Positions 10,549 to 19,803 of a stretch of 64,000 nt of DNA are shown here, piece by piece (position 1 is the stretch's first letter; the number at the start of each line of letters is the position of its first letter). The DNA is taken from positions 1 to 64,000 of the forward strand of contig JAOZVV010000180.1 of NCBI GenBank assembly GCA_025869365.1. Reading direction: 5' to 3'. The notes under the pieces were generated by a model. That model had not been told where the DNA came from. It made no database searches and saw only the letters and a list, made by a program, of their open reading frames with translations. Both the position numbers and the translations under genes were made by a program. Origin of the DNA: Pseudonocardia sp. Its GTDB lineage: Bacteria; Actinomycetota; Actinomycetes; Mycobacteriales; Pseudonocardiaceae.

Positions 10549-11895
10549 ATGGCCCGTCAGCTCAAGCTCGGTGCCGTCCTCATGGGCGTCGGCGGCCCCG
10601 GACAGCACGACGTCTGGACGCACCCCGAGATCCCCGGCGACGCCAGCGTCGACATCGACTGGTACATCGCGCGGGCCCGGCAGGCGGAGGCGGCGCTGTT
10701 CGACCTCGTGTTCATCGTGGACAGCGCCTTCATCACCCCGGACTCCCCGCCGCACTACCTCGCCCGGCTGGAGCCGTTCACCCTGCTCTCCGCGCTCGCG
10801 GTCACGACCCGCAACGTCGGGCTCGTCGGCACGGTGAGCACCAGCTACAACAGCCCGTTCAACCTGGCCCGGCGGTTCGCCTCGCTGGACGTGATCAGCC
10901 GCGGGCGCGCCGGGTGGAACGTCGTCGCCACGGGGGACGGCGGCACCGCCGCGAACTACGGCCTGGACGAGCACTACGACCACCCCACCCGCTACGCGCG
11001 GGCGCTCGAGTCGGTCCGGGTCTGCCAGGGCCTGTGGGACTCCTACGAGGACGACGCCTTCCCCCATGACGTGGCGAGCGGGGTCTTCGTCGATCCCTCC
11101 CGCCAGCACCGCCTCGACCACTCCGGTGAGCACTTCCGCGTCCGCGGCCCGCTGAACCTGATCCGGTCCCCGCAGGGACAACCGGTCATCTTCCAGGCCG
11201 GGAACTCCGAGGAGGGACGCGATCTGGGCGCGTCGATCGGGGACGGCATCTTCACCCACCAGGCGACGATCGAGGAGGGGGTGGCCTTCGCCCGGGAGAT
11301 CCGCGAGCGCGCCGCGGCGAAGGGTCGCGACCCGCAGCACCTCCGGATCATGCCGGGGGTCGAACCGATCGTCGCGGACACCGACGCCCAGGCCCGGGAG
11401 ATCGAGGACCGGCGGCGCGGCGACCGGGACTTCGCCAAGGACCTGGCCCAGTTCGGGCGGCCCTTCGGGTGGCACGACTTCGGCCGCTACGACCTCGACG
11501 CCCCGTTCCCGGACGTCTCCCGCCTGGGGCACAACAACTTCGGCAGCCAGACCGCCACCATCGTGCGGGTCGCGAAGGAGGAGGGGCTGACGCTGCGGCA
11601 GACCGTGCGGCGCTTCTCCGGCCCGCTCCCGTCCCCGTTCGTGGGCAGCGCGGAGACGGTCGCGGACCGGATCCAGGAGTGGTTCGAGGCCGGTGCGCTC
11701 GACGGGGTGAACATCCACGTCACCGTGCCCGGCGCCTTCGCCCGGTTCACCGACGAGGTGCTGCCGATCCTGCGTGCCCGGGGTCTGGTCCGGTCCGCCT
11801 ACGACTCGACGACCCTGCGCGGCAACCTCGGTCTGCCGGTGCCCCCCAACGTCCACACCGTCGCTCGCGAGCGGTCCGCGCGCCTGAGCGCATGA
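10549..11895 (+). CDS. NtaA/SnaA/DszA-family FMN-dependent monooxygenase
   Basis: Family sequence (YNSPFNLARRFASLDVISRGRAGWNVV, LWDSYEDDAF, PQGQPVIFQAGNSEEGRDL). Confidence 0.9.
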   Translation: MARQLKLGAVLMGVGGPGQHDVWTHPEIPGDASVDIDWYIARARQAEAALFDLVFIVDSAFITPDSPPHYLARLEPFTLLSALAVTTRNVGLVGTVSTSYNSPFNLARRFASLDVISRGRAGWNVVATGDGGTAANYGLDEHYDHPTRYARALESVRVCQGLWDSYEDDAFPHDVASGVFVDPSRQHRLDHSGEHFRVRGPLNLIRSPQGQPVIFQAGNSEEGRDLGASIGDGIFTHQATIEEGVAFAREIRERAAAKGRDPQHLRIMPGVEPIVADTDAQAREIEDRRRGDRDFAKDLAQFGRPFGWHDFGRYDLDAPFPDVSRLGHNNFGSQTATIVRVAKEEGLTLRQTVRRFSGPLPSPFVGSAETVADRIQEWFEAGALDGVNIHVTVPGAFARFTDEVLPILRARGLVRSAYDSTTLRGNLGLPVPPNVHTVARERSARLSA

Positions 11896-11918
11896 GCCAC
11901 ACCCACCATCGGAGAGAC

Positions 11919-13481
11919 ATGAGATTCCTCAGTGACAGACGGCCCTCGGCCGCTGTGGTGGCCGCCGTCGTGGCGGTGATCGCCATGGTCGTGGCGGGGT
12001 GTGGCGGCTCGGCCTCCGGCGGGTCCGCGTCGGATTCCACGATCAGGTGGGGGGTCAAGCAGATCCAAGCGAACTGGGACCCCATCGTCACCGGATCGAC
12101 CGGGGCGACCGTCTACCTGACCCCGATCTACGAGTCGTTGTTCACCGTGGACGGGCAGCGCAAGGTGGTGCCGGCGTTGGCGTCGGGTTATGAGTACAAC
12201 GCCGCCGGTGACCAGATCACGATCAGGCTGAAGCCGGGGTTGACGTTCCAGGACGGGTCCCCGGTGGATGCGGAGGCGGTGAAGTTCACCATCGAGCGGA
12301 TCAAGACCCAGGAGAACTCGGCGCTGAAGGGGTCGTACAGCAACGTCAGGTCCGCGACCGTGGTCGATCCGCTCACGGTGCGGTTGGACCTGGGGCAGCA
12401 GGACTACCAGATCCCGTACCTGCTGGCGGTGCGGGGCGGGATGCTGCCGAGCAAGGCCGCGGCCCAGGCGGACCCCGCCAAGCTGAACTCGGCGGCCCCG
12501 GTGGGCGCGGGCCCGTTCAAGGTGGTGTCCTACGACCCGGAGTCGAAGATCGTCCTGGAGAAGTGGGACGGGTACTGGGACGCGGCGTCGATCAAGGTGA
12601 ACCGGATCGAGATCAACTTCGGGATCGACCCGTCGACGCTGGTCGCGGGCCTGCGGTCGGGGGTCTACAACTGGGCCCAGATCGACCCGCAGCAGGCCGA
12701 CGAGGCGAGGAAGGCCGGGTTCGACGTGCTCGCGAGCGTCGACCGGCACTGGTCCACGCAGTTCCTGAGCCTGAACACGAACAAGGCACCGTTCACCGAC
12801 CCCGCCGTGGCGGAGGCCATCCGCTACGCGGTCAACCCGGACGAGTACGCCACGAAGCTCGGCTTCGGCCTGGCCGTGCCCGCCCGCCAGCTCTTCCCCG
12901 AGGGACATCCGGCCTATGTCCCGGCTTTGGACGCCGAGCATCCCTACGACCCGGCGAAGGCGCGGGAGATCCTGGCGAAGGCGGGCTACACCGACGGCGC
13001 GGTGTCCTTCGACCTGTCCGGGATGGCCGTCCTGTCCGGCCAGGTCGCCGAGGTGCTGCAGCAGCAGCTCAAGGCCGTCGGCATCACGGCGAACATCACC
13101 CTGCTCGACCAGGCCAACTGGGGCAAGGGCTACTTCGGCAAGCAGCAGGCGGCCTCGGTCTACGGCTACGTGGGCCGGGACTCGCACGTGCAGGCGCTGA
13201 CGGAGCACTTCGACGCGGGCGGGGTGCTGAACCTGAGCTCACCGACCACCTCGCCGCAGTTCCAGGAGGCGCTCGAAGCGGTGCGGGCCACCCCGATCGA
13301 TGCTCCGGACTACGAGGCGAAGCTGCAGGCGGCGGCACAGGCGGGCTACGAGAACGGCTCCACCGTCGCCCTGTACAGCGTCCCGAGCGTCGTCGCCAAG
13401 GACAGGTCGATCTCGGACCCGCCCGCGATCGACGGCTACCAGAGCTGGAAGGGCGTCCAGTTCACCCCCGGGCCGCAGTGA
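11919..13481 (+). CDS. ABC transporter substrate-binding lipoprotein, family 5 (SBP-1)
   Basis: Lipobox (MVVAGCGG); SBP family-5 features; upstream of two permeases and two ATPases. Confidence 0.9.
   Translation: MRFLSDRRPSAAVVAAVVAVIAMVVAGCGGSASGGSASDSTIRWGVKQIQANWDPIVTGSTGATVYLTPIYESLFTVDGQRKVVPALASGYEYNAAGDQITIRLKPGLTFQDGSPVDAEAVKFTIERIKTQENSALKGSYSNVRSATVVDPLTVRLDLGQQDYQIPYLLAVRGGMLPSKAAAQADPAKLNSAAPVGAGPFKVVSYDPESKIVLEKWDGYWDAASIKVNRIEINFGIDPSTLVAGLRSGVYNWAQIDPQQADEARKAGFDVLASVDRHWSTQFLSLNTNKAPFTDPAVAEAIRYAVNPDEYATKLGFGLAVPARQLFPEGHPAYVPALDAEHPYDPAKAREILAKAGYTDGAVSFDLSGMAVLSGQVAEVLQQQLKAVGITANITLLDQANWGKGYFGKQQAASVYGYVGRDSHVQALTEHFDAGGVLNLSSPTTSPQFQEALEAVRATPIDAPDYEAKLQAAAQAGYENGSTVALYSVPSVVAKDRSISDPPAIDGYQSWKGVQFTPGPQ
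12117..12604 (+). repeat. 488-bp tract identical to 22394..22881 (copy 1, inside SBP-1)
   Basis: Manual base-by-base alignment at constant offset 10277. Confidence 0.92.
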
Positions 13482-14476
13482 TGGCCACCGCGACGAGGTC
13501 CGACGTGCTGCGTGGCCGCGGCAGGCGCCTGGCGGTGTCGGTCGGCAAGCCGCTGGCCGTGTTCGTGCCGGTGTTCCTGCTCGGCACGTTCTTCACCTTC
13601 CTGCTCGGTCACCTTTCGGGCCGTAGCCCCGCCTACATCCAGCTGGGGGACGCGGCGACCCCGGAGGCCGTCGCCGCCGTCGAGCACGAGTGGGGCCTGG
13701 ACCGGCCCTTCGCAGTGCAGTACGTCGACTGGCTCGGGGACATCCTGCACTTCGACCTGGGCGAGAGCTGGTTCAACGGGCACAGCGTCGCCGAGGTGCT
13801 GCTGGACCGGGCGGTGATCACCCTCTCCGCCGCAGGGGTGGCACTGGTCATCGGCGTCGTCGGCGGGTTCGCCCTCGGCGCGCTCGCGGCGCGCTTCCAC
13901 GCCACCTGGGTCGACCGGGCGGTCACCGGCTTCACCACGACGATCTCCGTGCTCCCGCCGTTCGTCGTCGGCATCGCGCTGATCGCGGTGTTCGCCGTGA
14001 GCCTGGACCTGCTGCCCGCGGCCGGCTACGTGCCGCTCGAGGCAGGCCTGGGGCCGTGGCTGTCCCACCTGCTCCTCCCGGCGCTCGCGCTCAGCTTCGA
14101 CACCGTCGCCGACGTCGCGCGCCAGCTGCGGGACGGGCTCGTGTCGGCGAAGCGGGAGAACTACGTGACCGGGGCCCTCGTGCGCGGTCTCGGGCCCCGC
14201 CGGATCTTCTTCGTGCACGTGCTGCGCAACGGCGTCGGGCCCGCCCTGGCCGTGCTCGGGCTGAAGTTCCCGGCGCTGCTCGGCGGCGCCGTCGTGACCG
14301 AGGCGATCTTCGGGCTGTCCGGCTACGGGGTGTTCGCCACCCAGGCGGCCATCCGCGGTGACGTGCCTGCGGTGCAGGGCGTGCTCGTCGTGTCCGTGGT
14401 GCTCGTCGTGGTGTTCAACCTCGTCGTCAACATCGTCCTCAACCGGCTCTCGCCGGCCGCGGCCAGGGGGTTCTGA
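13481..14476 (+). CDS. ABC transporter permease (DppB-like)
   Basis: Multi-TM with RQLRDGLVSAKRENYVTGALVRGLG permease signature; ATG overlaps SBP-1 stop. Confidence 0.9.
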   Translation: MATATRSDVLRGRGRRLAVSVGKPLAVFVPVFLLGTFFTFLLGHLSGRSPAYIQLGDAATPEAVAAVEHEWGLDRPFAVQYVDWLGDILHFDLGESWFNGHSVAEVLLDRAVITLSAAGVALVIGVVGGFALGALAARFHATWVDRAVTGFTTTISVLPPFVVGIALIAVFAVSLDLLPAAGYVPLEAGLGPWLSHLLLPALALSFDTVADVARQLRDGLVSAKRENYVTGALVRGLGPRRIFFVHVLRNGVGPALAVLGLKFPALLGGAVVTEAIFGLSGYGVFATQAAIRGDVPAVQGVLVVSVVLVVVFNLVVNIVLNRLSPAAARGF

Positions 14477-14479
14477 GAG

Positions 14480-15349
14480 ATGATCAAGGTATTGCTCCGC
14501 CTGCCGAGTGCCCGGATCGCCCTCGGGGTGCTGCTGGTCATCGCCGTGATCACGGTCTTCGGTCCGGTGCTGGCGCCCTACGATCCGCTGCAGGGCTCCG
14601 ATCTCACCCTCGCGCCTCCGTCGGCCGGGCACTGGCTCGGCACGGACTACACCGGCCGCGACGTGCTCAGCCGGATCCTGGCGGGCGCACCGCTGAGCAT
14701 CGTGAGCACGTGCCAGGTGGCGGGGATCGCCCTGGTGCTCGGGACGATCCCGGGCATCCTCTCGGTGTACCTCGGGTCGGTCTTCGAGTGGGTCTCGCTG
14801 CGCCTCGTCGACACCCTCGTCGCGCTGCCGTTCCTGGTGTTCGCGGTGGCCATGACCGCGCTGCTCGGCAACGGCATCACCCAGGCCATGATCGCGGTGG
14901 GGCTGCTGGTCGCGCCGCTGTTCTACCGGGTGGCCCGGGCCGCGACGCTGACCGTCGCCCGGTCCCAGTACGTCGAGGCGGCGCTGCTCGCCGGGGCGTC
15001 GACCGGGTGGATCGTGCGTAGGCACGTGTGGGGGAAGGTCCTGCCGCCCATCGCGATCACCCTGGCGACCACCCTCGGCGTGGGGCTCGTGGTGATCTCC
15101 AGCCTGACCTTCCTCGGCATCGGCGTGCAGCCGCCCACCCCGACCTGGGGCGGGATCCTCGCCTCGGACCTGGACTACCTGCCGCAGAAGGCCTACGCCC
15201 CGGTCTTCCCGGCCGTGATCATCCTCGTCACCGTGCTGGCGTTCAACATGCTCGCCGACGCCATCCGGGACGCCGCCGGCCAGTCCGGCCGCGTGCTGGT
15301 CGGGGCCAGGACGGCCAAGGCCAACCGGGCCCGGAGGGTCACGGCATGA
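14480..15349 (+). CDS. ABC transporter permease (DppC-like)
   Basis: HWLGTDYTGRDVLSRILAGAPLS and EAALLAGASTGWIVRRHVWGKVLP signatures. Confidence 0.9.
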   Translation: MIKVLLRLPSARIALGVLLVIAVITVFGPVLAPYDPLQGSDLTLAPPSAGHWLGTDYTGRDVLSRILAGAPLSIVSTCQVAGIALVLGTIPGILSVYLGSVFEWVSLRLVDTLVALPFLVFAVAMTALLGNGITQAMIAVGLLVAPLFYRVARAATLTVARSQYVEAALLAGASTGWIVRRHVWGKVLPPIAITLATTLGVGLVVISSLTFLGIGVQPPTPTWGGILASDLDYLPQKAYAPVFPAVIILVTVLAFNMLADAIRDAAGQSGRVLVGARTAKANRARRVTA

Positions 15350-16263
15350 CGGCCCCCGACACCACCGAAGGAGACCTGATGACGCAGGCCACCGTGGTCG
15401 AGAGCGGCCCCGCCGCCGAACCCGTCGCGGACGCCCACCCGGAGGACGTGCTGGTCCTCCACGACGTCCGCATCCACGACGACCTGAGCGACACCGAGCT
15501 GGTGCACGGCGTCAGCCTGCGGCTGGGCCGCGGGCGGGTGGTGGGCATCGTCGGTGAGTCCGGCAGCGGCAAGTCACTCACCTGCCGGGCCGTCCTCGGC
15601 ATCCTGCCGGACCTGATCGAGGTCTCCGGCGGCTCGATCACGCTGCTGGGGCGCGACGCCGCCACGTTCACACGGCAGGACTGGACGGCGGTGCGGGGCG
15701 CCGGAGTCGGTGCGGTGTTCCAGGACCCGGCCTCGTACCTGAACCCGTCCATCCCCGTGGGCAAGCAGCTCCGGGAGGTGCTGCGGGTGCGGGGCGGCCT
15801 GTCCCGCAAGGACGCGCACCGGCGGGCCGTCGAGCTGTTCGACGCCGTGCACCTGCGGGATCCCGAGCGGGTGTACCGGCAGTACGTGCACGAGCTGTCC
15901 GGCGGGATGCTGCAACGGGTGCTCATCGCGATCGCGATCTCGCTCGATCCCGAGATCCTCATCGCGGACGAGGCGACGACCGCGCTCGACGCCACCGTGC
16001 AGGCCGAGATCCTCGACCTGCTCGCCGAGCTCACCGAGCGGCTCGGGCTGGCGCTCGTGCTCGTCTCGCACGACCTGGCCGTGGTGGCCCAGCTCTGCGA
16101 CGAGGTGCTGGTCCTGCGGGACGGACACGTCGTCGAGCAGGGGCCGACCGCACGGATCCTGCACGACCCGCAGGAGGACTACACCCGGCTCCTCGTCGCC
16201 GAGCACGAGCAGTACGGGCTCGAGCGCTACCTGACGCCGACGGGGGAGCCGACCCGTGTCTGA
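15346..16263 (+). CDS. ABC transporter ATP-binding protein (DppD-like)
   Basis: Walker A GESGSGKS, ABC signature LSGGM, Walker B ILIADE. Confidence 0.92.
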   Translation: MTAPDTTEGDLMTQATVVESGPAAEPVADAHPEDVLVLHDVRIHDDLSDTELVHGVSLRLGRGRVVGIVGESGSGKSLTCRAVLGILPDLIEVSGGSITLLGRDAATFTRQDWTAVRGAGVGAVFQDPASYLNPSIPVGKQLREVLRVRGGLSRKDAHRRAVELFDAVHLRDPERVYRQYVHELSGGMLQRVLIAIAISLDPEILIADEATTALDATVQAEILDLLAELTERLGLALVLVSHDLAVVAQLCDEVLVLRDGHVVEQGPTARILHDPQEDYTRLLVAEHEQYGLERYLTPTGEPTRV

Positions 16264-17122
16264 GCCCCGCCCCATCCTCGAGATCGAGGGCCTCGACGTC
16301 GCGTTCGGACGCGGCCCCGCGCGCAAGGAGGCCCTGTCCGGCGCCACCCTGAGCCTGCTGCCGGGCGAGGCCGTCGGGGTCATCGGCGAGTCCGGGGCGG
16401 GGAAGTCCACGCTCGCCCGCGCCGTGCTCGGGCTGGCCCCGGTCACGGCGGGCTCGGTGCGCGTCGTCGGGCGGGACGTGGCCCGGCTGTCCCGCCGGGA
16501 ACGCCGCGAGTTCGGCCGCAGCGGCGTGGCGCAGTACGTGTTCCAGGACCCGCTGCGCAGCCTGGACCCGGACCAGACCGTGCAGGCCGCCGTGGCGGAG
16601 CCGCTGGAGATCCGGGGGGAGCTCAACCGCGCCGAGATCGCGGCGGCGGTGCGGGCGCAGTTCGCCGCCGTGGAGCTCGACGAGTCGCTGCTCGACCGGT
16701 TCCCCGCCCAGCTCTCCGGCGGGCAGCGCCAGCGCGTCGCCGTCGCGAGGGCGCTGGTCACCGCGCCGCGGCTGCTGCTGCTCGACGAGCCGGTCAGCGC
16801 GCTCGACTCGGCGAACCGGGTCCGGATCCTGCAGCTGCTGGAGCGGCTGCGGGCCACCACGGACATCACGCTGCTGTTCATCTCGCACGATCTCGGGTCC
16901 ATCGCCGGCGTCACCGACCGGACGATCGTGCTGCACGACGGCCGGATCGTTGAGGACGGACCGACCGCCCGGGTCATCACCGCCCCCGAGCACCCGTACA
17001 CCCGGCTGCTCGTGGGCTCCGCGCCGACGCTCACCTCCGGTGCGGCGGACCGCGCCGTCCGCGCGCGGCTGCGGGCCGAGCTCGCCGCGGCGCAGCGGTC
17101 ACTCGCCGAGGCGGCGACATGA
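16256..17122 (+). CDS. ABC transporter ATP-binding protein (DppF-like)
   Basis: Walker A GESGAGKS, LSGGQ, Walker B LLLLDEP. Confidence 0.92.
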   Translation: MSEPRPILEIEGLDVAFGRGPARKEALSGATLSLLPGEAVGVIGESGAGKSTLARAVLGLAPVTAGSVRVVGRDVARLSRRERREFGRSGVAQYVFQDPLRSLDPDQTVQAAVAEPLEIRGELNRAEIAAAVRAQFAAVELDESLLDRFPAQLSGGQRQRVAVARALVTAPRLLLLDEPVSALDSANRVRILQLLERLRATTDITLLFISHDLGSIAGVTDRTIVLHDGRIVEDGPTARVITAPEHPYTRLLVGSAPTLTSGAADRAVRARLRAELAAAQRSLAEAAT

Positions 17123-18162
17123 CGTCCCGACACCCTCACCCGGAGGTCCCCGTGACCGCAACGCCTGCCGAACCCCCCGTCCGCGGGCTGTCCTTCTTCC
17201 TCACCGTCCCGACCGACCCGCGACCGGGGCGGGTCTACGCGGACGCGCTGGACTCGGTCCGGCTCGCCGAACAGCTCGGGTTCGAGACCGCCTGGGTCGC
17301 CGAGGGCCACTTCCAGTTCCTCGGCCTGCCCGCCGCGCTGTCCTTCCTCGCCGCGGCCACCCAGGCCGCGCACCGGATCCGGCTCGGCACCGCGGTGCTG
17401 CCGCTGGCGTTCGACAACCCGATCCGGATCGCCGAGACGGCGGCGTTCGTCGACGCGCTGAGCGGCGGGCGGCTCGAGCTGGGGATCGGCAAGAGCAACC
17501 CGATGTCGACGGCGATCTTCAGCGCGTTCGGCCTGTCCGAGGGCGACCGCGAGACGCTCTACACCGACGCCCTGGACGGGTTCCGGCGCGCGATCGAGCA
17601 CGGCGTGTCGGCGGACGGGAAGCAGGTCCCGCTCTACCCGCCGCCCGCCGGTCTCGCCGACCGGCTGTGGCAGGCGACCGGCAACCCGCGCACCGCGGCC
17701 GCGATCGGACGGGCGGGTGACGGCCTGCTGCTCTTCCGGCTGACCCCGCAGGGCGATCCCGGCCAGGTCCAGTCCGCGCTGATCGACGACTACCTGGGTG
17801 CGCTCCCCGCGGGCGCCGAGTCGCGCATCGGGATCTCCCGGGGGGTGCTGCCGGCGGCGTCCCGCGCGGAGGCGATCGCGCTGGTCGCCGCGGAGCTGGA
17901 GCAGCACCCGGCGCGCTTCCGCGTTCCGGCGGGACCCGCACCGAGCAGCCCCGAGGAGTACCTCGACGCCCTCAACGTCAAGTACGGCAGCCCGGACGAC
18001 GTCATCGAGCAGCTCTCCCGCGACGAGGCCTTCGTCCGCTCCACCGACCGGCTGTTCTCCCTGCCGCTCTCCGCGGGGACCACCGCGTTCCGCGAGGCCC
18101 TGGCGCTGGTGGCGGACGAGGTCCACCCGCGGGTCCGGCCCGCCGTCGCCCACGCCGCATGA
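17119..18162 (+). CDS. LLM class flavin-dependent oxidoreductase
   Basis: Luciferase-like TIM-barrel sequence (LAEQLGFETAWVAEGHF, RIRLGTAVLPL, LSGGRLELGIGKSN). Confidence 0.88.
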   Translation: MTSRHPHPEVPVTATPAEPPVRGLSFFLTVPTDPRPGRVYADALDSVRLAEQLGFETAWVAEGHFQFLGLPAALSFLAAATQAAHRIRLGTAVLPLAFDNPIRIAETAAFVDALSGGRLELGIGKSNPMSTAIFSAFGLSEGDRETLYTDALDGFRRAIEHGVSADGKQVPLYPPPAGLADRLWQATGNPRTAAAIGRAGDGLLLFRLTPQGDPGQVQSALIDDYLGALPAGAESRIGISRGVLPAASRAEAIALVAAELEQHPARFRVPAGPAPSSPEEYLDALNVKYGSPDDVIEQLSRDEAFVRSTDRLFSLPLSAGTTAFREALALVADEVHPRVRPAVAHAA

Positions 18163-18187
18163 CCCTCGACCGACAGGAGCACCGACC

Positions 18188-19024
18188 ATGACCCAGACCC
18201 TGGACCCCGCCACGCGTCACGCCGAGTGGTCGGCCTGGCGGGCCGAGAACGAACGGCGCCGCCGCGACCCGTACGGCTACCTCGCCTACCGCGCCGTGCA
18301 CTTCCTGGAGACCGAGCCCCGCACCTTCCCCGGCGTGCCCGGGGTGTGGACGACGGGCCCCGACGGACCGGTCGTCGAGCTCGGCGCGGGGGAGTCCCTG
18401 CTCGTCGAGGACACCGAGCGGACCGGCACGATCGTGTTCGGGCCCGTCCGCGAGCGGGAGTTCCGCCGGGCCGCGCGGACCGGGGACGTCGTGCTGGAGC
18501 TGTCCCGCCGCGGTGGCCGCGACCTGCTCCGGCCGCTCGACCCCACCTACCGGCTGCGCGCGGACTACGTCGAGACCCCCGCCTTCGAGCACGACCCCGG
18601 GTGGATCCTCCCCGCCGTGCTCGAGCGGTATCCGCAGGGGCGGCCGCAGCAGGTCCGCGCGGCCGTCGCGGGCATCGAGCACACCCACGAGGCCGTGGGC
18701 GAGGTCGTCTTCACGGTCGACGGGGCCGAGCACCGGCTCGTCGTGTTCGGCCGCGACGACGACCCCGGCTCCGGGATCCTGCTGTTCCGGGACGCCACCA
18801 GCGGGGTCACCACCTACGCGGCGAGCCGGTCGCTCGCCCTCCCGCTGCCGGGTGAGGGGGACTCCGACCTCGTTCTGGACTTCAACCGCGCGGGCAACCT
18901 GCAGTGCGCCTACACCGACCATGCACCGTGCCCGCTCGCGCCCGCTCGCAACCGGCTCCCGTTCGCGGTCGAGGCGGGCGAGCGGACACCCGTGCTGCGC
19001 GGCGGGCGGGAGGCGGACCGATGA
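18188..19024 (+). CDS. DUF1684 domain-containing protein
   Basis: DUF1684 C-terminal signature (LDFNRAGNLQCAYTDHAPCPLAPARNRLPFAVEAGE). Confidence 0.85.
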   Translation: MTQTLDPATRHAEWSAWRAENERRRRDPYGYLAYRAVHFLETEPRTFPGVPGVWTTGPDGPVVELGAGESLLVEDTERTGTIVFGPVREREFRRAARTGDVVLELSRRGGRDLLRPLDPTYRLRADYVETPAFEHDPGWILPAVLERYPQGRPQQVRAAVAGIEHTHEAVGEVVFTVDGAEHRLVVFGRDDDPGSGILLFRDATSGVTTYAASRSLALPLPGEGDSDLVLDFNRAGNLQCAYTDHAPCPLAPARNRLPFAVEAGERTPVLRGGREADR

Positions 19025-19803
19025 CCGCGGCGGCGGAGAGCCCCGCCGTCACCGGGTGGAACGCGGTGTGGAGCGAGCCCGACGGGGTGGTCCCGCGGGG
19101 GACCCTGGTCGTGCTCCCGGGGCGCGGTGAGCAGGCCGGCGTCTACGCCCGCCTGGGCCGGCGGCTCTCCGCGGACGGCTACCGGGTGCTGCTCGTCCCC
19201 GACCCCACCGTCGACGCCGCACGGACCACGGAGCAGGTCCGGGCACTGCTCGCGGACGCGGGATCCGGGCCGCACCCGCGCGTGCTGGTCGGCTCGGACA
19301 CCGGGGCGCTCTTCGCGGCGGCGCTCGTCGCCGACGGCTTCCCCGGCGTGGACGCGCTGGTGCTGGCCGGTCTGCCCGTCCACCGGGCGGCGGGGCCCGC
19401 GGGATGGGCGGAGGAGCTGGACGCGCGGACCGCCTGCCCGGTGCACCGCGACGTGCTCGACGGCGCCACCGCGCTCCGCCGGGGCGCGCTCGCCGAGCCC
19501 GTCCCGGAGGAGTGGGTCCGGGCCGCGGTCCCGGAACGGATCGGGGTACCGGTGCTCGGGCTGCACGGCACGGCCGACCCGCTCGGGGCGGTCGACTCCG
19601 TCCGCGACTGGTACGCCCGCCTCGGCGAGGCCGAGCTGGTGGCGATCGTGGGCGGCCGCCACGACGCGCTGAACGACCAGAGCCATCGCACGGCGGCCGC
19701 GACCGTCGTGCTGTTCCTGGAGCGGCTGCGAGCGGGGCTGCCCGAGATCGCCCGCCGCGAGCCGGTCCGGGCCCGGGCGCAGGGCCGACCGGTACCGGCC
19801 TGA
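19021..19803 (+). CDS. Alpha/beta hydrolase
   Basis: Alpha/beta hydrolase-like (VLPGRGEQAGVYARLGRRL, VLVGSDTGALFAAAL, HGTADPLGAVD). Confidence 0.7.
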   Translation: MTAAAESPAVTGWNAVWSEPDGVVPRGTLVVLPGRGEQAGVYARLGRRLSADGYRVLLVPDPTVDAARTTEQVRALLADAGSGPHPRVLVGSDTGALFAAALVADGFPGVDALVLAGLPVHRAAGPAGWAEELDARTACPVHRDVLDGATALRRGALAEPVPEEWVRAAVPERIGVPVLGLHGTADPLGAVDSVRDWYARLGEAELVAIVGGRHDALNDQSHRTAAATVVLFLERLRAGLPEIARREPVRARAQGRPVPA

